Shown here piece after piece: positions 1 through 9,657 of a stretch of DNA of 64,000 bases. Numbering within the stretch: the first letter of the stretch is position 1; the number at the start of each line of letters is the position of its first letter. Origin of the DNA: Microbacteriaceae bacterium (lineage in GTDB: Bacteria > Actinomycetota > Actinomycetes > Actinomycetales > Microbacteriaceae); NCBI GenBank assembly GCA_014377425.1, contig JACMPQ010000062.1:1-64000 (forward strand), given 5' to 3'. The position numbers and the translations under genes are program-made. The notes under the pieces are model-generated. The model saw nothing but the letters and a program-made list of their open reading frames with translations. It was not told the DNA's origin and did not search any database.

Positions 1-114
1 TCCCTTTGGGTGAAGCAGTCTCAGCATTAGCGAAATATCTCAGTCGGGCGTGTCGACGGTTTGCGTTCGAAATCACCCACCTCCGGGTGTCTATTGCCTA
101 ACCGGTTTTGGGCA

Positions 115-145
115 TAAAAAAACCCCGGAGAACCGGGGCTTTTTC
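115..145 (-). terminator. Terminator of the tRNA Gly-Cys-Val unit
   Basis: Read on the minus strand, a CCCCGG/CCGGGG stem with a 4-nt loop is followed by a run of seven T. It begins 3 nt after the 3' end of tRNA-Val(GAC), so it ends the minus-strand tRNA transcript. Bases 1-114 upstream of it hold no gene that I can support. Confidence 0.85.
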
Positions 146-147
146 TG

Positions 148-219
148 TGAGCGATACTGGGATCGAACCAGCGACCTCTTCCGTGTCAGGGAAGCGCGCT
201 ACCGCTGCGCCAATCGCTC
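148..219 (-). tRNA. tRNA-Val (anticodon GAC)
   Basis: The minus strand folds as a full cloverleaf. The 7-bp acceptor stem is GAGCGAT/ATCGCTC, the anticodon loop is CTGACAC (anticodon GAC), and the T loop is GGTTCGATCC. The CCA end is not encoded. It is the last tRNA of a minus-strand Gly-Cys-Val cluster, an arrangement common in actinobacteria. Confidence 0.95.
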
Positions 220-243
220 TCACTGTTATTCAATTATTTTTCG

Positions 244-314
244 AGGTGGCGACGGGATTTGAACCCGTGTGGACGGCTTTGCAGGCCGCTGCCTCGCCTC
301 TCGGCCACGCCACC
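244..314 (-). tRNA. tRNA-Cys (anticodon GCA)
   Basis: The minus-strand cloverleaf has acceptor stem GGTGGCG/CGCCACC, anticodon loop CTGCAAA (GCA) and T arm GGGTTCAAATCCC. It is the middle gene of the Gly-Cys-Val unit, 24 nt upstream of tRNA-Val. Confidence 0.95.
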
Positions 315-364
315 ATGTGTGGGTCCTCACACATGCGATGATTCGCATTGTGAGACTTCACTCG

Positions 365-436
365 AGCGGATGACCAGATTCGAACTGGCGACCCTCACCT
401 TGGCAAGGTGATGCGCTACCACTGCGCCACATCCGC
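365..436 (-). tRNA. tRNA-Gly (anticodon GCC)
   Basis: The minus-strand cloverleaf has acceptor stem GCGGATG/CATCCGC, anticodon loop TTGCCAA (GCC) and T arm CAGTTCGAATCTG. It is the first gene of the unit. A TACAGT -10-like element lies upstream at 464-469 on the minus strand. Confidence 0.95.
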
Positions 437-570
437 ACTGCCCGCGTTTCCGCGTGCTTTGAAACTGTAGCGGATGTTTGCGCGAGGGACTAATCGAGGT
501 GTTTATGCGCTGTGGCAATGAGGCAACCGGCGCCCTCCCCGAACAAACTGTGGCAGGCTTAGAGCCGCAA

Positions 571-643
571 GGGCGATTGGCGCAGTTGGTAGCGCGCTTC
601 CTTCACACGGAAGAGGTCATCGGTTCGAGTCCGGTATCGCCCA
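571..643 (+). tRNA. tRNA-Val (anticodon CAC)
   Basis: The plus-strand cloverleaf has acceptor stem GGGCGAT/ATCGCCC, anticodon loop TTCACAC (CAC) and T arm CGGTTCGAGTCCG. It is transcribed divergently from the Gly-Cys-Val cluster. A weak CCGA/TCGG hairpin with a short T run follows at about 653-672. Confidence 0.95.
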
Positions 644-690
644 CGAAAACCCCCCGATTATTCGGCGTTTCTATGTTTGAACTCGTCCAC

Positions 691-1416
691 TCAGCGCAGC
701 TTTTCTGGGGCGGAGAACCTCGTAATGACTCCAGGCGAGTAGAGCACCGAATCCGGGGCTCGGACGCCCACCGAACGGACTCCGGACGCCGCGATCAGCT
801 CGTCCCGCAAGTCCACGAGCTCCACCTCGAACAGCTCCCACGGCTCGTGTTCGTTGAACATGGCGATCGTGCGGCCAGCCCGGGATTCGAAGAGGGTCCA
901 GCGGGCGGTGAGGAACTCAGCGAGTGCACTATCCGTCACACGCACAGAACTTGGACGAGCCACGATCAGTGTTTTGGGTGAGTGGCTGGCAAATCGTCGG
1001 GAGCGGTAACGCAGCTGCCCGTCAGCCCGGTCAAGGGAGACTTGGGCCCAAAAGTAGGGCAACGAGAACAACGCTCTAGCCGTGAGTACCGCAGCAAGCC
1101 GCGAGGCTTCGAGCGACAGGAACACCACACCGCGTCGACCCTGCTCGTCCACTCCGTAAAGTCGCACGTTCACCTCGGTGAAGGAGCCGAAGTAGGGAAC
1201 AGCGGGCCCACCGAAGGCCGCAGAGTCGTGCATCCCAAAGGGAATAAGACCGATCCAGGATGAGCCATCAAACTCGTCGGGCACGACGCCGATTGGCATA
1301 AACGGTACCACCTCGGCGGCGTCAATGCGCCAGTGCACGAACACGAGTTCGCGCCACGATTGACTCAGAATCACTTTGCTGGGAAGGCCTGGTGCCGTGC
1401 TGGTAATTGAATCCAC
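691..1416 (-). CDS. DUF2071 (YqjF-like) protein
   Basis: The 241-residue product matches the DUF2071/YqjF family, soluble acetoacetate-decarboxylase-like folds of unknown substrate. Typical family features are an early W-R run (SQSWRELVFVHW, about residues 18-30), a central GSFTEVNVRLYG block and an FFSLEASR-type strand. The GTG start is supported by a TAGCGT box exactly 6 nt upstream, so the mRNA is probably leaderless. It stands alone between the tRNAs and the amtB terminator. The molecular role is unknown. Confidence 0.8.
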   Translation of the reverse strand: MDSITSTAPGLPSKVILSQSWRELVFVHWRIDAAEVVPFMPIGVVPDEFDGSSWIGLIPFGMHDSAAFGGPAVPYFGSFTEVNVRLYGVDEQGRRGVVFLSLEASRLAAVLTARALFSLPYFWAQVSLDRADGQLRYRSRRFASHSPKTLIVARPSSVRVTDSALAEFLTARWTLFESRAGRTIAMFNEHEPWELFEVELVDLRDELIAASGVRSVGVRAPDSVLYSPGVITRFSAPEKLR

Positions 1417-1422
1417 TCCCCC

Positions 1423-1428
1423 ACGCTA
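1423..1428 (-). promoter_or_regulatory. Leaderless -10 box of the DUF2071 gene
   Basis: TAGCGT, then 6 nt, then the GTG at 1416. There is no room for a Shine-Dalgarno sequence, so transcription should start at or next to the start codon. Confidence 0.6.
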
Positions 1429-1493
1429 CGGCGCCCACCTGAGGCAAACCGATCAGCGTTGCATCGACACAGGGCGGCCTAAAAGTAGCAGAA

Positions 1494-1535
1494 GAAGAGG
1501 GGGAGTCGGCTATCACCGACGCCCCCCTCTTTTAT
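1494..1535 (-). terminator. Terminator downstream of amtB (probably bidirectional)
   Basis: A long hairpin (AGAGGGGG...CCCCCCTCT with an inner GTCGG/CCGAC stem) lies just past the amtB stop. It has a T-rich tract on both strands. It separates amtB from the leaderless DUF2071 promoter. Confidence 0.8.
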
Positions 1536-1544
1536 CTGGCCGAG

Positions 1545-2816
1545 TTAGCGCATATCGGCCAGGACATAACCCTCTTCACCGTGAATAACAGTGTCGATTC
1601 CGGCGATTTCATCTTCGTTCGTGATCCGGAAGCCCATTGTCTTCTGAATGAGCGTTCCGATGATCCAAGTCAGAACGAAGGAGTAGATCAAAACGGCAAA
1701 TGCTGCCACTGCCTGCTTGCCCAGCTGTAACGGGCCGAAGCCGAAGAACAGACCGACGTTGTTACCGAAGAGTCCGATGTACAGCGTGCCGATAAGACCA
1801 CCGACGAGGTGAACACCCACAACATCGAGCGAGTCGTCGAAGCCCAACTTGTACTTGAGGTCGATGGCGACGGCACAGATGGCGCCGGTGATGATTCCCA
1901 AGACGATGGCCCAAAACGGCGACAGGATGTTGCAGGCAGGGGTGATGGCAACGAGTCCAGCAACGGCGCCCGAGGCGGCCCCCACCGAGGTGGGCTTGCC
2001 GTCGCGCAGCTTCTCAACCAGCAACCAACCGAGCACACCGGCTGCGGGAGCGGCGATGGTGTTGAGGAAGGCGATGGCGGCAACACCGTCGGCTGCGAGC
2101 TCTGAACCCGCGTTGAAGCCAAACCACCCGAACCAGAGCAATCCGGCACCGAGGAGCACGAACGGCGGGTTATGCGGCGTGTGGGCGCCCTTAGCGAAGT
2201 TGGCTCGCTTGCCCAGTACGAGGGCTAAGGCGAGAGCCGCGGCTCCCGCATTTATATGCACCGCTGTTCCACCGGCGAAGTCGTTGGCACCGATCAGGTA
2301 GGCAATCCAGCCTCCGTCGGTGATCTTGCCTTTCACGACGGTGAAGTTGAATACCCAGCTGGCGACCGGGAAGTACACGACGGTGGCCCAAATGCCGGCA
2401 AAAACCATCCAGGCACCGAATTTGGCGCGGTCGGCAATCGCACCGGAGATGAGCGCCACGGTGATGATGGCGAAGGTGGCCTGGAACGAAGCAAAGGCGA
2501 GGGTCGGGTACGCCGCGGTCACCTTGCCATCGGCGGCCTCAGCAAAGGCGGCCTGAAGACCGAGTTGGCTGAGGTCAATGCCGAGAACGTGAGGGATGCC
2601 AATGAAGTTGCCAACGCCGGCATTGGAGAACGAGATCGCGTAGCCGTAGAGCACCCACAGCATTCCGATGAGTCCCATCGCGCCGAAGCTCAGCATCATC
2701 ATGCTGATGACGCTCTTGGCCTTTACCAGACCGCCGTAGAAGAATGCGAGCCCCGGTGTCATGAGCAACACCAGCGCCGAACAAATCAGTAAGAATCCGG
2801 TATTGCCTTGATCCAT
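1545..2816 (-). CDS. amtB: Ammonium transporter
   Basis: This 423-residue membrane protein of the Amt/Mep/Rh family imports ammonium as NH3/NH4+. About 11 hydrophobic segments are visible. The family signature DFAGGTAVHINAG is near residue 175 and carries the first conserved pore His. The second is in VGVHLVGG near residue 330. The ATG is preceded by AAAGAGGT on the minus strand. No glnK or glnD follows, unlike many actinobacterial amtB operons. A GlnR operator about 100 nt upstream implies induction under nitrogen limitation. Confidence 0.95.
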   Translation of the reverse strand: MDQGNTGFLLICSALVLLMTPGLAFFYGGLVKAKSVISMMMLSFGAMGLIGMLWVLYGYAISFSNAGVGNFIGIPHVLGIDLSQLGLQAAFAEAADGKVTAAYPTLAFASFQATFAIITVALISGAIADRAKFGAWMVFAGIWATVVYFPVASWVFNFTVVKGKITDGGWIAYLIGANDFAGGTAVHINAGAAALALALVLGKRANFAKGAHTPHNPPFVLLGAGLLWFGWFGFNAGSELAADGVAAIAFLNTIAAPAAGVLGWLLVEKLRDGKPTSVGAASGAVAGLVAITPACNILSPFWAIVLGIITGAICAVAIDLKYKLGFDDSLDVVGVHLVGGLIGTLYIGLFGNNVGLFFGFGPLQLGKQAVAAFAVLIYSFVLTWIIGTLIQKTMGFRITNEDEIAGIDTVIHGEEGYVLADMR

Positions 2817-3124
2817 GGTCTACCTCTTTCAGTGGGGCAAAGGCCCGGTGGATCGCCGCATAGCGCTGCGGGAACAATCCTTCAGTTCCGGGGTTCACCA
2901 ATGACCCTTCCGCACGGGCGTTTCGCGGGCAGCGCCGACGTGTTTCAGCATCGTTACGAGCCCACCACGAAAGTAAATTTTCTGTTACCGAATTCGCGGC
3001 ACAGTGAGGGACATAAGTGTCAGGTGCGGTCAATTAGCCGCCTCAGCACCGCCGATACTTGAAGCTGGGCGGCTTCATGGTCTGTGACTTCCGCACCGAG
3101 TATTCGCCAGCAGAGGAGCACGAA
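2817..3124. other. Divergent amtB/nhaA regulatory region
   Basis: About 308 bp without a convincing gene. It holds the amtB Shine-Dalgarno and leader, the GlnR operator at 2920-2957, an AT-rich stretch with a GTAAA-n6-GTTAC element (2973-2988), and the nhaA ribosome-binding site GAGGAG at about 3113-3118. Confidence 0.6.
2920..2957 (-). promoter_or_regulatory. GlnR operator (four half-sites) of amtB
   Basis: Read toward amtB on the minus strand: GTAAC (2957-2953), GAAAC (2946-2942), GCGCT (2935-2931), GAAAC (2924-2920), with starts exactly 11 bp apart. This fits the actinomycete GlnR box (GTnAC-n6-GAAAC repeated). Only the third half-site is weak. The same layout stands before glnA at 53484-53521. 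Confidence 0.8.
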
Positions 3125-4399
3125 ATGTTTCGTTCGGAACGCGTCAGCGCAATTCTGCTGGTGGTTGCCGCCGTCGCCGGACTTTCGCTGGCCAACTCCC
3201 CTTTTGGGCCAGCCCTGAACGCCGCAAAACACTTTTCGTTGACGAGTTGGGCGCCGGGTTTCTCAATCGGTCACCTGATCACCGACGGGCTTTTGGCGGT
3301 GTTCTTCTTCATCGCCGCCATTGAATTGCGCCACGAACTGACCCATGGCGAGCTCGATAGCCCGCAAAAGGCACTCTTGCCAGCCCTAGCTGCCGTTGGC
3401 GGGGTCGTGGCGCCCGCCGTTATTTACCTTGCACTGGCTCGAGGCACCGAGCTTGCCGTCGGTTGGCCGATCCCCACAGCCACCGACATTGCCTTCGCCC
3501 TCGGCATCCTGTCCCTTGTCGGGCGAGCCCTGCCTGGTCGCGTGCGAGCCCTGTTGCTCGCCCTCGCGGTACTCGACGACCTGATTGCTATTGCGATCAT
3601 TGCAATATTTTTTACCTCGACCGTCAACCTCGTGCCGCTGTTGCTCGCCGTGCCCGTGATCGTGGGCTTCGCCTGGGTCAGCCGGCTCGCTCTGCCCCGA
3701 GCGGCGTCGATTCTTGCGCTCACCCTGCTCGGCATCGCCGCTTGGGTACTGGTAGCAATATCGGGGGTGCATCCCACCGTGGCCGGTGTTGCCCTCGGAC
3801 TTACGATGGGCCATCGCACGGCGGCTGCAGCGCGTCACGCCATCGAACCGTTCTCGAACGCGGCAATTCTGCCGTTGTTTGCTTTTGCTGCCGCCCTCGT
3901 TGTGCTGCCTAGTGTGTCGCTATTTGCGTTGAGCCCCGCGTTTTGGGCGATCATCGTTGCGCTCCCACTGGGCAAACTCGTGGGCATTGTCGGCGGCGGG
4001 ATGCTCGGTCGTACCCTCACCACGAGGTGGGCAGGCACGCCGAGCAGCGCTGCCGCACCATCCCAGCCCGCCACACCGACCCAGCCCGCCGCACCGACCC
4101 AAGCAGCCGATGTCGGCCCACCACCTATCGCGGGGCCAGCTCGTGAAGCGCCGCTGCCCTTCGGAGATCTTCTCGTGATTGCGAGCCTCGGTGGCATCGG
4201 CTTCACCGTCTCCCTGCTCATGAACGAGCTGGCCTTTGCAGACCGTACGACACTGGCCGCCGAGGGAACGCTCGCGGTCATCCTCGGCAGCGCCCTGGCC
4301 GCGGTGATCGGCATTGTCATCACCCTGCGGCGGGCACGGCACTACGGGCGGATCGCCCCGACGAATACCGAGACGAGTGCAGCGGCGACACCGGGATAA
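3125..4399 (+). CDS. nhaA: Na+/H+ antiporter NhaA
   Basis: This inner-membrane antiporter exports Na+ (or Li+) in exchange for 2 H+. The paired transport aspartates are in the AVLDDLIAIAI segment, and ATDIAFALG and GIGFTVSLL are family signatures. I chose the ATG at 3125 (424 residues) because GAGGAG lies 6 nt upstream and the protein then begins at the usual FRSERVSA helix. Longer starts at 3059 (TTG) and 3077 (ATG) stay open. Oddity: a Pro/Ala/Thr/Gln-rich linker of about 45 residues with an 18-bp repeat separates the last helices, where the E. coli protein has only a short loop. Confidence 0.92.
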   Translation: MFRSERVSAILLVVAAVAGLSLANSPFGPALNAAKHFSLTSWAPGFSIGHLITDGLLAVFFFIAAIELRHELTHGELDSPQKALLPALAAVGGVVAPAVIYLALARGTELAVGWPIPTATDIAFALGILSLVGRALPGRVRALLLALAVLDDLIAIAIIAIFFTSTVNLVPLLLAVPVIVGFAWVSRLALPRAASILALTLLGIAAWVLVAISGVHPTVAGVALGLTMGHRTAAAARHAIEPFSNAAILPLFAFAAALVVLPSVSLFALSPAFWAIIVALPLGKLVGIVGGGMLGRTLTTRWAGTPSSAAAPSQPATPTQPAAPTQAADVGPPPIAGPAREAPLPFGDLLVIASLGGIGFTVSLLMNELAFADRTTLAAEGTLAVILGSALAAVIGIVITLRRARHYGRIAPTNTETSAAATPG

Positions 4400-4410
4400 A
4401 GGTATCCATC

Positions 4411-4439
4411 AAAAAAAGAACGGCCCTTTCAGGCTGCCG
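4411..4439 (-). terminator. Terminator at the zapE stop codon
   Basis: On the minus strand CGGC-(ag)-CC tgaaa GG-GCCG is followed by TTC and seven T. The stem overlaps the zapE stop codon. nhaA converges on it from the other side. Confidence 0.6.
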
Positions 4440-5454
4440 GAGAGGTGAGGGCAATCAATCGGGAGGCCGCTCGAAGGTATTTTTTGCGGTAACCCCCGGT
4501 GAGCATGTCTGCCGCAAACACCTGATCCAGCGGCACGCCGGTGGCAATCACCCGCACCTGGGCGTCGTAGAGGCGGTCGACGAAGGCCACAAGCCGTAGC
4601 GCGTCAACCTGGCTAGTGAGCACGTGAACGTCGGTGAGCCCAACCGCGGCGAGACCCTCGACCATGTTGACGTAGCGCGAAGGGTGCACCGATGCCAGAT
4701 GCGCCACAGCAGCATCGAAAGAGTCAACGGTGACGACACCGTCAACCGCGGCGATCGCCGCGTCGAAACTTGCCTCCGAGACCGCGTTCGCGTGGCCCGC
4801 GATGGTGCGGCGTCGAAAGTCGAGGCCGTCAATACGCAGTGTGACGAACTGCGCGGCCAACGCGTCGATTTCTCGGAGAAAGTCGGAGGCAGCGAAACGG
4901 CCCTCACCGAGGGCATTCGGTGGGGTGTTGGAGGTCGCCGCGATGCGCGTGCCGGTAGCCACCAGATCGGAAAGCAGCCGCGACATGAGCCGGGTATCCC
5001 CCGGATCGTCGAGCTCAAACTCATCGATGCAGATGAGAGAAGCTCCGGTAAGCAGCGCCACGGTGGGCGCATAGCCAAGAGCTCCGACCAACGCGGTGTA
5101 TTCGATGAACGTGCCGAAATACTTGCGCCCCGGTGCCGCGTGCCAAAGGGCAGCCAATAGATGGGTTTTACCCACGCCAAAGCCGCCATCGAGATAGATG
5201 CCGGGAAGCGCTTCAGAAATCGGCTTGCGCCGAAACCAACCTCTGCGAGAGGCTGCCGCGCCGCTGGCTCCAAAAGCCGCCACTGCCTCAACGGCCGCAG
5301 CCTGCGAGGGGTAATCGGCGTCGGGACGGTAGTTGGCAACGGATGCCGTAACAAACTGCCGTGGCGGCACCAGATGGGCAACGATCTCCTCGCCGGAGAT
5401 CGTCGGCTTGCGGTCGACAAGGCGCTGAATGACGCCCAACTGTTCAGTGGACAA
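4429..5454 (-). CDS. zapE: AFG1/ZapE-family cell-division ATPase
   Basis: This AFG1-like AAA+ ATPase is related to E. coli ZapE, which destabilises Z-ring FtsZ polymers. The Walker A is GGFGVGKTHL and the Walker B is LICIDEFELDD. A sensor ATSN and a long C-terminal Cys-poor domain follow. The frame stays open back to a GTG at 5652, but that start would overlap sseA and gives a non-homologous Arg-rich N-terminus. I prefer the TTG at 5454 (341 residues), which has GAGG 8 nt upstream and a TATTCT -10-like box at 5484-5489. The neighbourhood (next to a RibD-like reductase) matches M. tuberculosis Rv2670c-Rv2671. The start is less certain than the identity. Confidence 0.85.
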   Translation of the reverse strand: MSTEQLGVIQRLVDRKPTISGEEIVAHLVPPRQFVTASVANYRPDADYPSQAAAVEAVAAFGASGAAASRRGWFRRKPISEALPGIYLDGGFGVGKTHLLAALWHAAPGRKYFGTFIEYTALVGALGYAPTVALLTGASLICIDEFELDDPGDTRLMSRLLSDLVATGTRIAATSNTPPNALGEGRFAASDFLREIDALAAQFVTLRIDGLDFRRRTIAGHANAVSEASFDAAIAAVDGVVTVDSFDAAVAHLASVHPSRYVNMVEGLAAVGLTDVHVLTSQVDALRLVAFVDRLYDAQVRVIATGVPLDQVFAADMLTGGYRKKYLRAASRLIALTSPAA

Positions 5455-5606
5455 CGCGAAGGCCTCATCTAGGTGTGGGATTGAGAATAAAGGGATGCCG
5501 ACTCGACCCCGCCCGGGGGCGTCATCGATTCGTCGTGCGGGCGCATTCAGCTTAACCTTGACACTGCAGTCCCTGCGCCGCCCTGACGCGCCCACCGGAG
5601 GTAAGA

Positions 5607-6506
5607 ATGACCGTCGAAAACGACTCGTCCACCCAATTTCAGTCCTACGCACACCCGGAACGTCTTGTGTCCACGCAGTGGCTCCAGGATCACCTCGGAT
5701 CGCCCGGGCTCGTGGTGGTGGAATCAGACGAAGACGTGCTGCTCTATGAGACCGGCCACATTGCCGGAGCGGTGAAGATCGACTGGCATGTCGACCTCAA
5801 CGACCCGACAGAACGCGACTACATCAACGGAAGCCAATTTGCCGCTCTGCTCGGCTCCCGCGGTATCACCCGCGACACCACCATCGTGGTCTACGGAGAC
5901 AAGAGCAATTGGTGGGCGGCCTACGCCCTCTGGGTGTTCACCCTCTTCGGCCACAGCGACGTTCGCCTGCTCGACGGTGGCCGCGCTAAGTGGGAGGCTG
6001 AGGGCCGCGCCTACACCACCGCACGACCGGTACTCAGCGCCGTGGACTATCCCGTGATTGAACGGGATGACGCCAGCATCCGTGCCTACAAAGACGACGT
6101 GCTAGCTCACTTCGGCAATCCGCTCATCGACGTGCGATCGCCCGAGGAGTATTCGGGCGAGCGCACCACGGCACCGGCCTACCCCGAGGAGGGTTCACTA
6201 CGTGCCGGTCACATCCCTACCGCACAGAGCGTTCCGTGGGGTAAGGCTGCCGCAGAAAACGGCACGTTCCGCTCGCTCGACGAGCTCAACACGCTGTACC
6301 GCGACGAGGCCGGGCTCGCCGACGGCGACGAGGTCATCGCCTACTGCCGCATTGGAGAGCGCAGCGCCCACACCTGGTTCGTGCTGACCCACCTGCTCGG
6401 GTTCGATAGCGTGCGCAACTACGACGGCTCCTGGACCGAATGGGGATCCGCCGTTCGAGTACCGATCGTCAAGGGTTCCGAGCCCGGCGTCATGCCAAAC
6501 CGCTGA
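5607..6506 (+). CDS. sseA: Thiosulfate/3-mercaptopyruvate sulfurtransferase
   Basis: This 299-residue tandem-rhodanese enzyme transfers sulfane sulfur from mercaptopyruvate or thiosulfate. The N-terminal inactive rhodanese domain (about residues 20-140) is followed by the catalytic domain with the active-site Cys in [12 protein letters not shown] near residue 255. GGAGGT stands 5 nt before the ATG. sufE follows after 4 nt, so the sulfur carrier and acceptor are probably co-translated. Confidence 0.93.
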   Translation: MTVENDSSTQFQSYAHPERLVSTQWLQDHLGSPGLVVVESDEDVLLYETGHIAGAVKIDWHVDLNDPTERDYINGSQFAALLGSRGITRDTTIVVYGDKSNWWAAYALWVFTLFGHSDVRLLDGGRAKWEAEGRAYTTARPVLSAVDYPVIERDDASIRAYKDDVLAHFGNPLIDVRSPEEYSGERTTAPAYPEEGSLRAGHIPTAQSVPWGKAAAENGTFRSLDELNTLYRDEAGLADGDEVIAYCRIGERSAHTWFVLTHLLGFDSVRNYDGSWTEWGSAVRVPIVKGSEPGVMPNR

Positions 6507-6510
6507 CCTG

Positions 6511-6942
6511 GTGAATCAACTCCCCGCGCTTCTCGAGCAGTTCCGTGCTGACTTTCTCGAGTTGGAGGTCAATGACCGCCTAATGCTGCTGTTGGAATTT
6601 GCCAACGAGCTTCCCGAATTGCCCGCCGAGTTTTTGGAGCACCCCGACCTGTTGGAACGGGTCGAGGAGTGCCAGGCGCCGGTGTTCATTTTCGTGGAAA
6701 TTACCGACGGAATTGTTCGGCTACACGCCACGGCTCCGCGCGAGGCGCCCACCACCCGGGGGTTCGCTTCCATCTTGGTTCAGGGTCTCGCGGGGCTGAG
6801 CGTGCAGGCGGTGTTGGAGGTTCCCGACGATTTCCCGCAGACGATCGGATTAGGGGCTGCCATCAGCCCACTTCGACTTCGCGGGATGACTGCACTGCTC
6901 GCCCGTGCAAAACGTCAGATTCGGGTCAAAGTCAGCGCATGA
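6511..6942 (+). CDS. sufE: SufE-family sulfur acceptor
   Basis: This 143-residue SufE-fold protein should accept persulfide sulfur for Fe-S or related biosynthesis. The conserved Cys is present in VEECQAPVFIFVE near residue 54. The start is GTG, 4 nt after the sseA stop, which suggests translational coupling. Its end overlaps the next start as ATGA. The pairing with a sulfurtransferase rather than a sufBCD cluster suggests that SseA or an unlinked SufS is the donor (inference). Confidence 0.9.
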   Translation: MNQLPALLEQFRADFLELEVNDRLMLLLEFANELPELPAEFLEHPDLLERVEECQAPVFIFVEITDGIVRLHATAPREAPTTRGFASILVQGLAGLSVQAVLEVPDDFPQTIGLGAAISPLRLRGMTALLARAKRQIRVKVSA

Positions 6943-7747
6943 TTCTGCGTCGGGTCTTCGCGGTGCAAGACGCCGTTACTGAAGGCGGGGATTTGCGTGG
7001 CGAATTTGACCCGAACGGCCCCACCTCGGTCGGCGCCGATCGAAGCGGGGATTCCGTTTCGATCACTAACCCGGATGCCCGCGAGCGAGTGTCCGGATGG
7101 TACGAGCCGCCGCTCCCGCGCTGGCTGCGGGTCAACCTCATCACCAGTGTCAACGGGTCCGTTGTCGGAAACGACGGCACGAGTGACACCCTCACCAATC
7201 GGGCCGATCGTCTCATTCTCGGAGTGCTTCGTCGCCAAGCTGACGCGATTTTGGTGGGAGCAGAAAGTGTGCGGGCCGAGGGTTACCACCTGCCAAAGAC
7301 TGCGACCCTGGTGATCGTGACCGAAAGCGGCAATCTGATCGGCCATCGGCTGGGCTCGATCACCGCAGGCCGCGTGCTGGTGCTCTGTCCCTCCGCGGCA
7401 ATAGACACGGTCGTTGCCACCGTCGGGGACATACCGGCCGAAATCATCGCTCTGCCAACCACGGCCGGCCGTCTCGAGCTTGCGTCCGTCGTCACCCTGT
7501 TACGCGCGCGCGGTTTCGAAAACATCGTTTGCGAGGGGGGTCCGAGCGTAGCCAAACAGTTGCTTGCAGCGGGACTGGTCGACGAACTGTGCCTGTCCAC
7601 GAGCCCCCGCCTCACCGGCGGCGGCCTCGCCCTCCTGGGCAGTTCAGATCCGGGCGACTCAGCACCATCTGACCAACGCCTTCGGCTCGCACAACTGCTC
7701 GTCGACGACTCCAGCGGTGTTTATGCTCGGTGGATGATGACCCGCGA

Positions 7748-7751
<4 letters not shown>
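6939..7751 (+). CDS. RibD C-terminal (dihydrofolate-reductase-like) reductase
   Basis: The 270-residue protein has only the reductase domain of RibD. It keeps the NADPH-binding fold (LITSVNGSVVG, RRQADAILVGAESVRAEGY, CEGGPSVAKQLL) but has no zinc deaminase domain. It overlaps sufE by ATGA, and the ATG at 6939 is the only coupled start. Its neighbour is zapE, as for M. tuberculosis Rv2671, a RibD-like protein with reported dihydrofolate-reductase-like activity. A role in riboflavin or folate reduction is therefore possible but unproven. Confidence 0.85.
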
Positions 7752-9023
<1,272 letters not shown>

Positions 9024-9029
9024 AGGGAA

Positions 9030-9035
9030 ACTTTA
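9030..9035 (-). promoter_or_regulatory. Leaderless -10 box of the hydrolase
   Basis: TAAAGT on the minus strand is followed by 6 nt and the GTG at 9023. It overlaps the -10 box of the divergent DUF3000 gene. Confidence 0.6.
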
Positions 9036-9039
9036 GTCT
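9034..9039 (+). promoter_or_regulatory. Leaderless -10 box of the DUF3000 gene
   Basis: TAGTCT is followed by 6 nt and the GTG at 9046. Two bases are shared with the opposing box at 9030-9035. Confidence 0.6.
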
Positions 9040-9045
9040 TCACGA

Positions 9046-9657
9046 GTGCGAGACACCGCGTTGCCCCCCTCCGGCCCCGAAAACTTTTCTGCGGCCGTTC
9101 GGCAACTGCGTGCGGCGAACCTGCGAACCGAACTTCGACTGTCAGAAATCCCGAGTCCGTCTACCTCCGGACCACATGCGATCGCCACCAACTCCTTCGC
9201 GTTGTCGGCAGATGTCACTCCCGCCCGCCATGACGTGGACTCCCCCCTCGGCACCGGTCGCTTCATCCTGCTGCATGATCCCTCGGCCCCCAGCCCGTGG
9301 GCGGGAGAGTATCGCGTGGTGTGTTTTGCTCAGGCCCCACTGGAGTCCGAGCTCACGACCGACCCATTTCTGGCTGACGTCGTATGGTCTTGGTTGGGCG
9401 AGGCCTTGGCAGCAACCAGTGCTGGGCACCACTCCCTGGCCGGCACGGTTACCAAAATCCTGTCCACCGGCTACGGCGAATTGGCGCAGCAGGGTGATGG
9501 TGCTCAGGTCGAATTGCGGGCCTCGTGGAGTCCGGCTGCCGGAGACCTGTCCTCACATGTGGAAAGCTGGGGGGAGTTGTTATGTACGTTGGCGGGATTG
9601 CCGCCGACCATTGAAGGAGTAACCGTATTGTCGGTTCATCGTGCTGGGCGTGAATAA
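9046..9657 (+). CDS. DUF3000 family protein
   Basis: The 203-residue protein belongs to DUF3000, an actinobacterial family of unknown function almost always found just before an RNase D/HRDC gene, as here. Recognisable blocks are an RTELRLSEIPSP motif near residue 25, an EYRVVCFAQAPLE strand near residue 85 and the C-terminal ASWSP...WGELLCTLAGLPP. The GTG start sits 6 nt after TAGTCT, which suggests a leaderless mRNA. It overlaps the next gene by about 17 nt. Confidence 0.88.
   Translation: MRDTALPPSGPENFSAAVRQLRAANLRTELRLSEIPSPSTSGPHAIATNSFALSADVTPARHDVDSPLGTGRFILLHDPSAPSPWAGEYRVVCFAQAPLESELTTDPFLADVVWSWLGEALAATSAGHHSLAGTVTKILSTGYGELAQQGDGAQVELRASWSPAAGDLSSHVESWGELLCTLAGLPPTIEGVTVLSVHRAGRE

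Noticed and set aside
1-114. Possible gene end at the left edge
   Set aside because: Short open frames cross the tRNA genes and terminator; no motif or ribosome-binding site supports them.
2973-2988. GTAAA-n6-GTTAC element considered as a second GlnR site
   Set aside because: It is 31 bp from the main operator, out of the 11-bp phase, and lacks GAAAC half-sites.
5455-5652. N-terminal extension of zapE to the GTG at 5652
   Set aside because: It would overlap the sseA start and adds an Arg-rich stretch not seen in the family; a TTG with a ribosome-binding site and -10 box at the right distance fits better.
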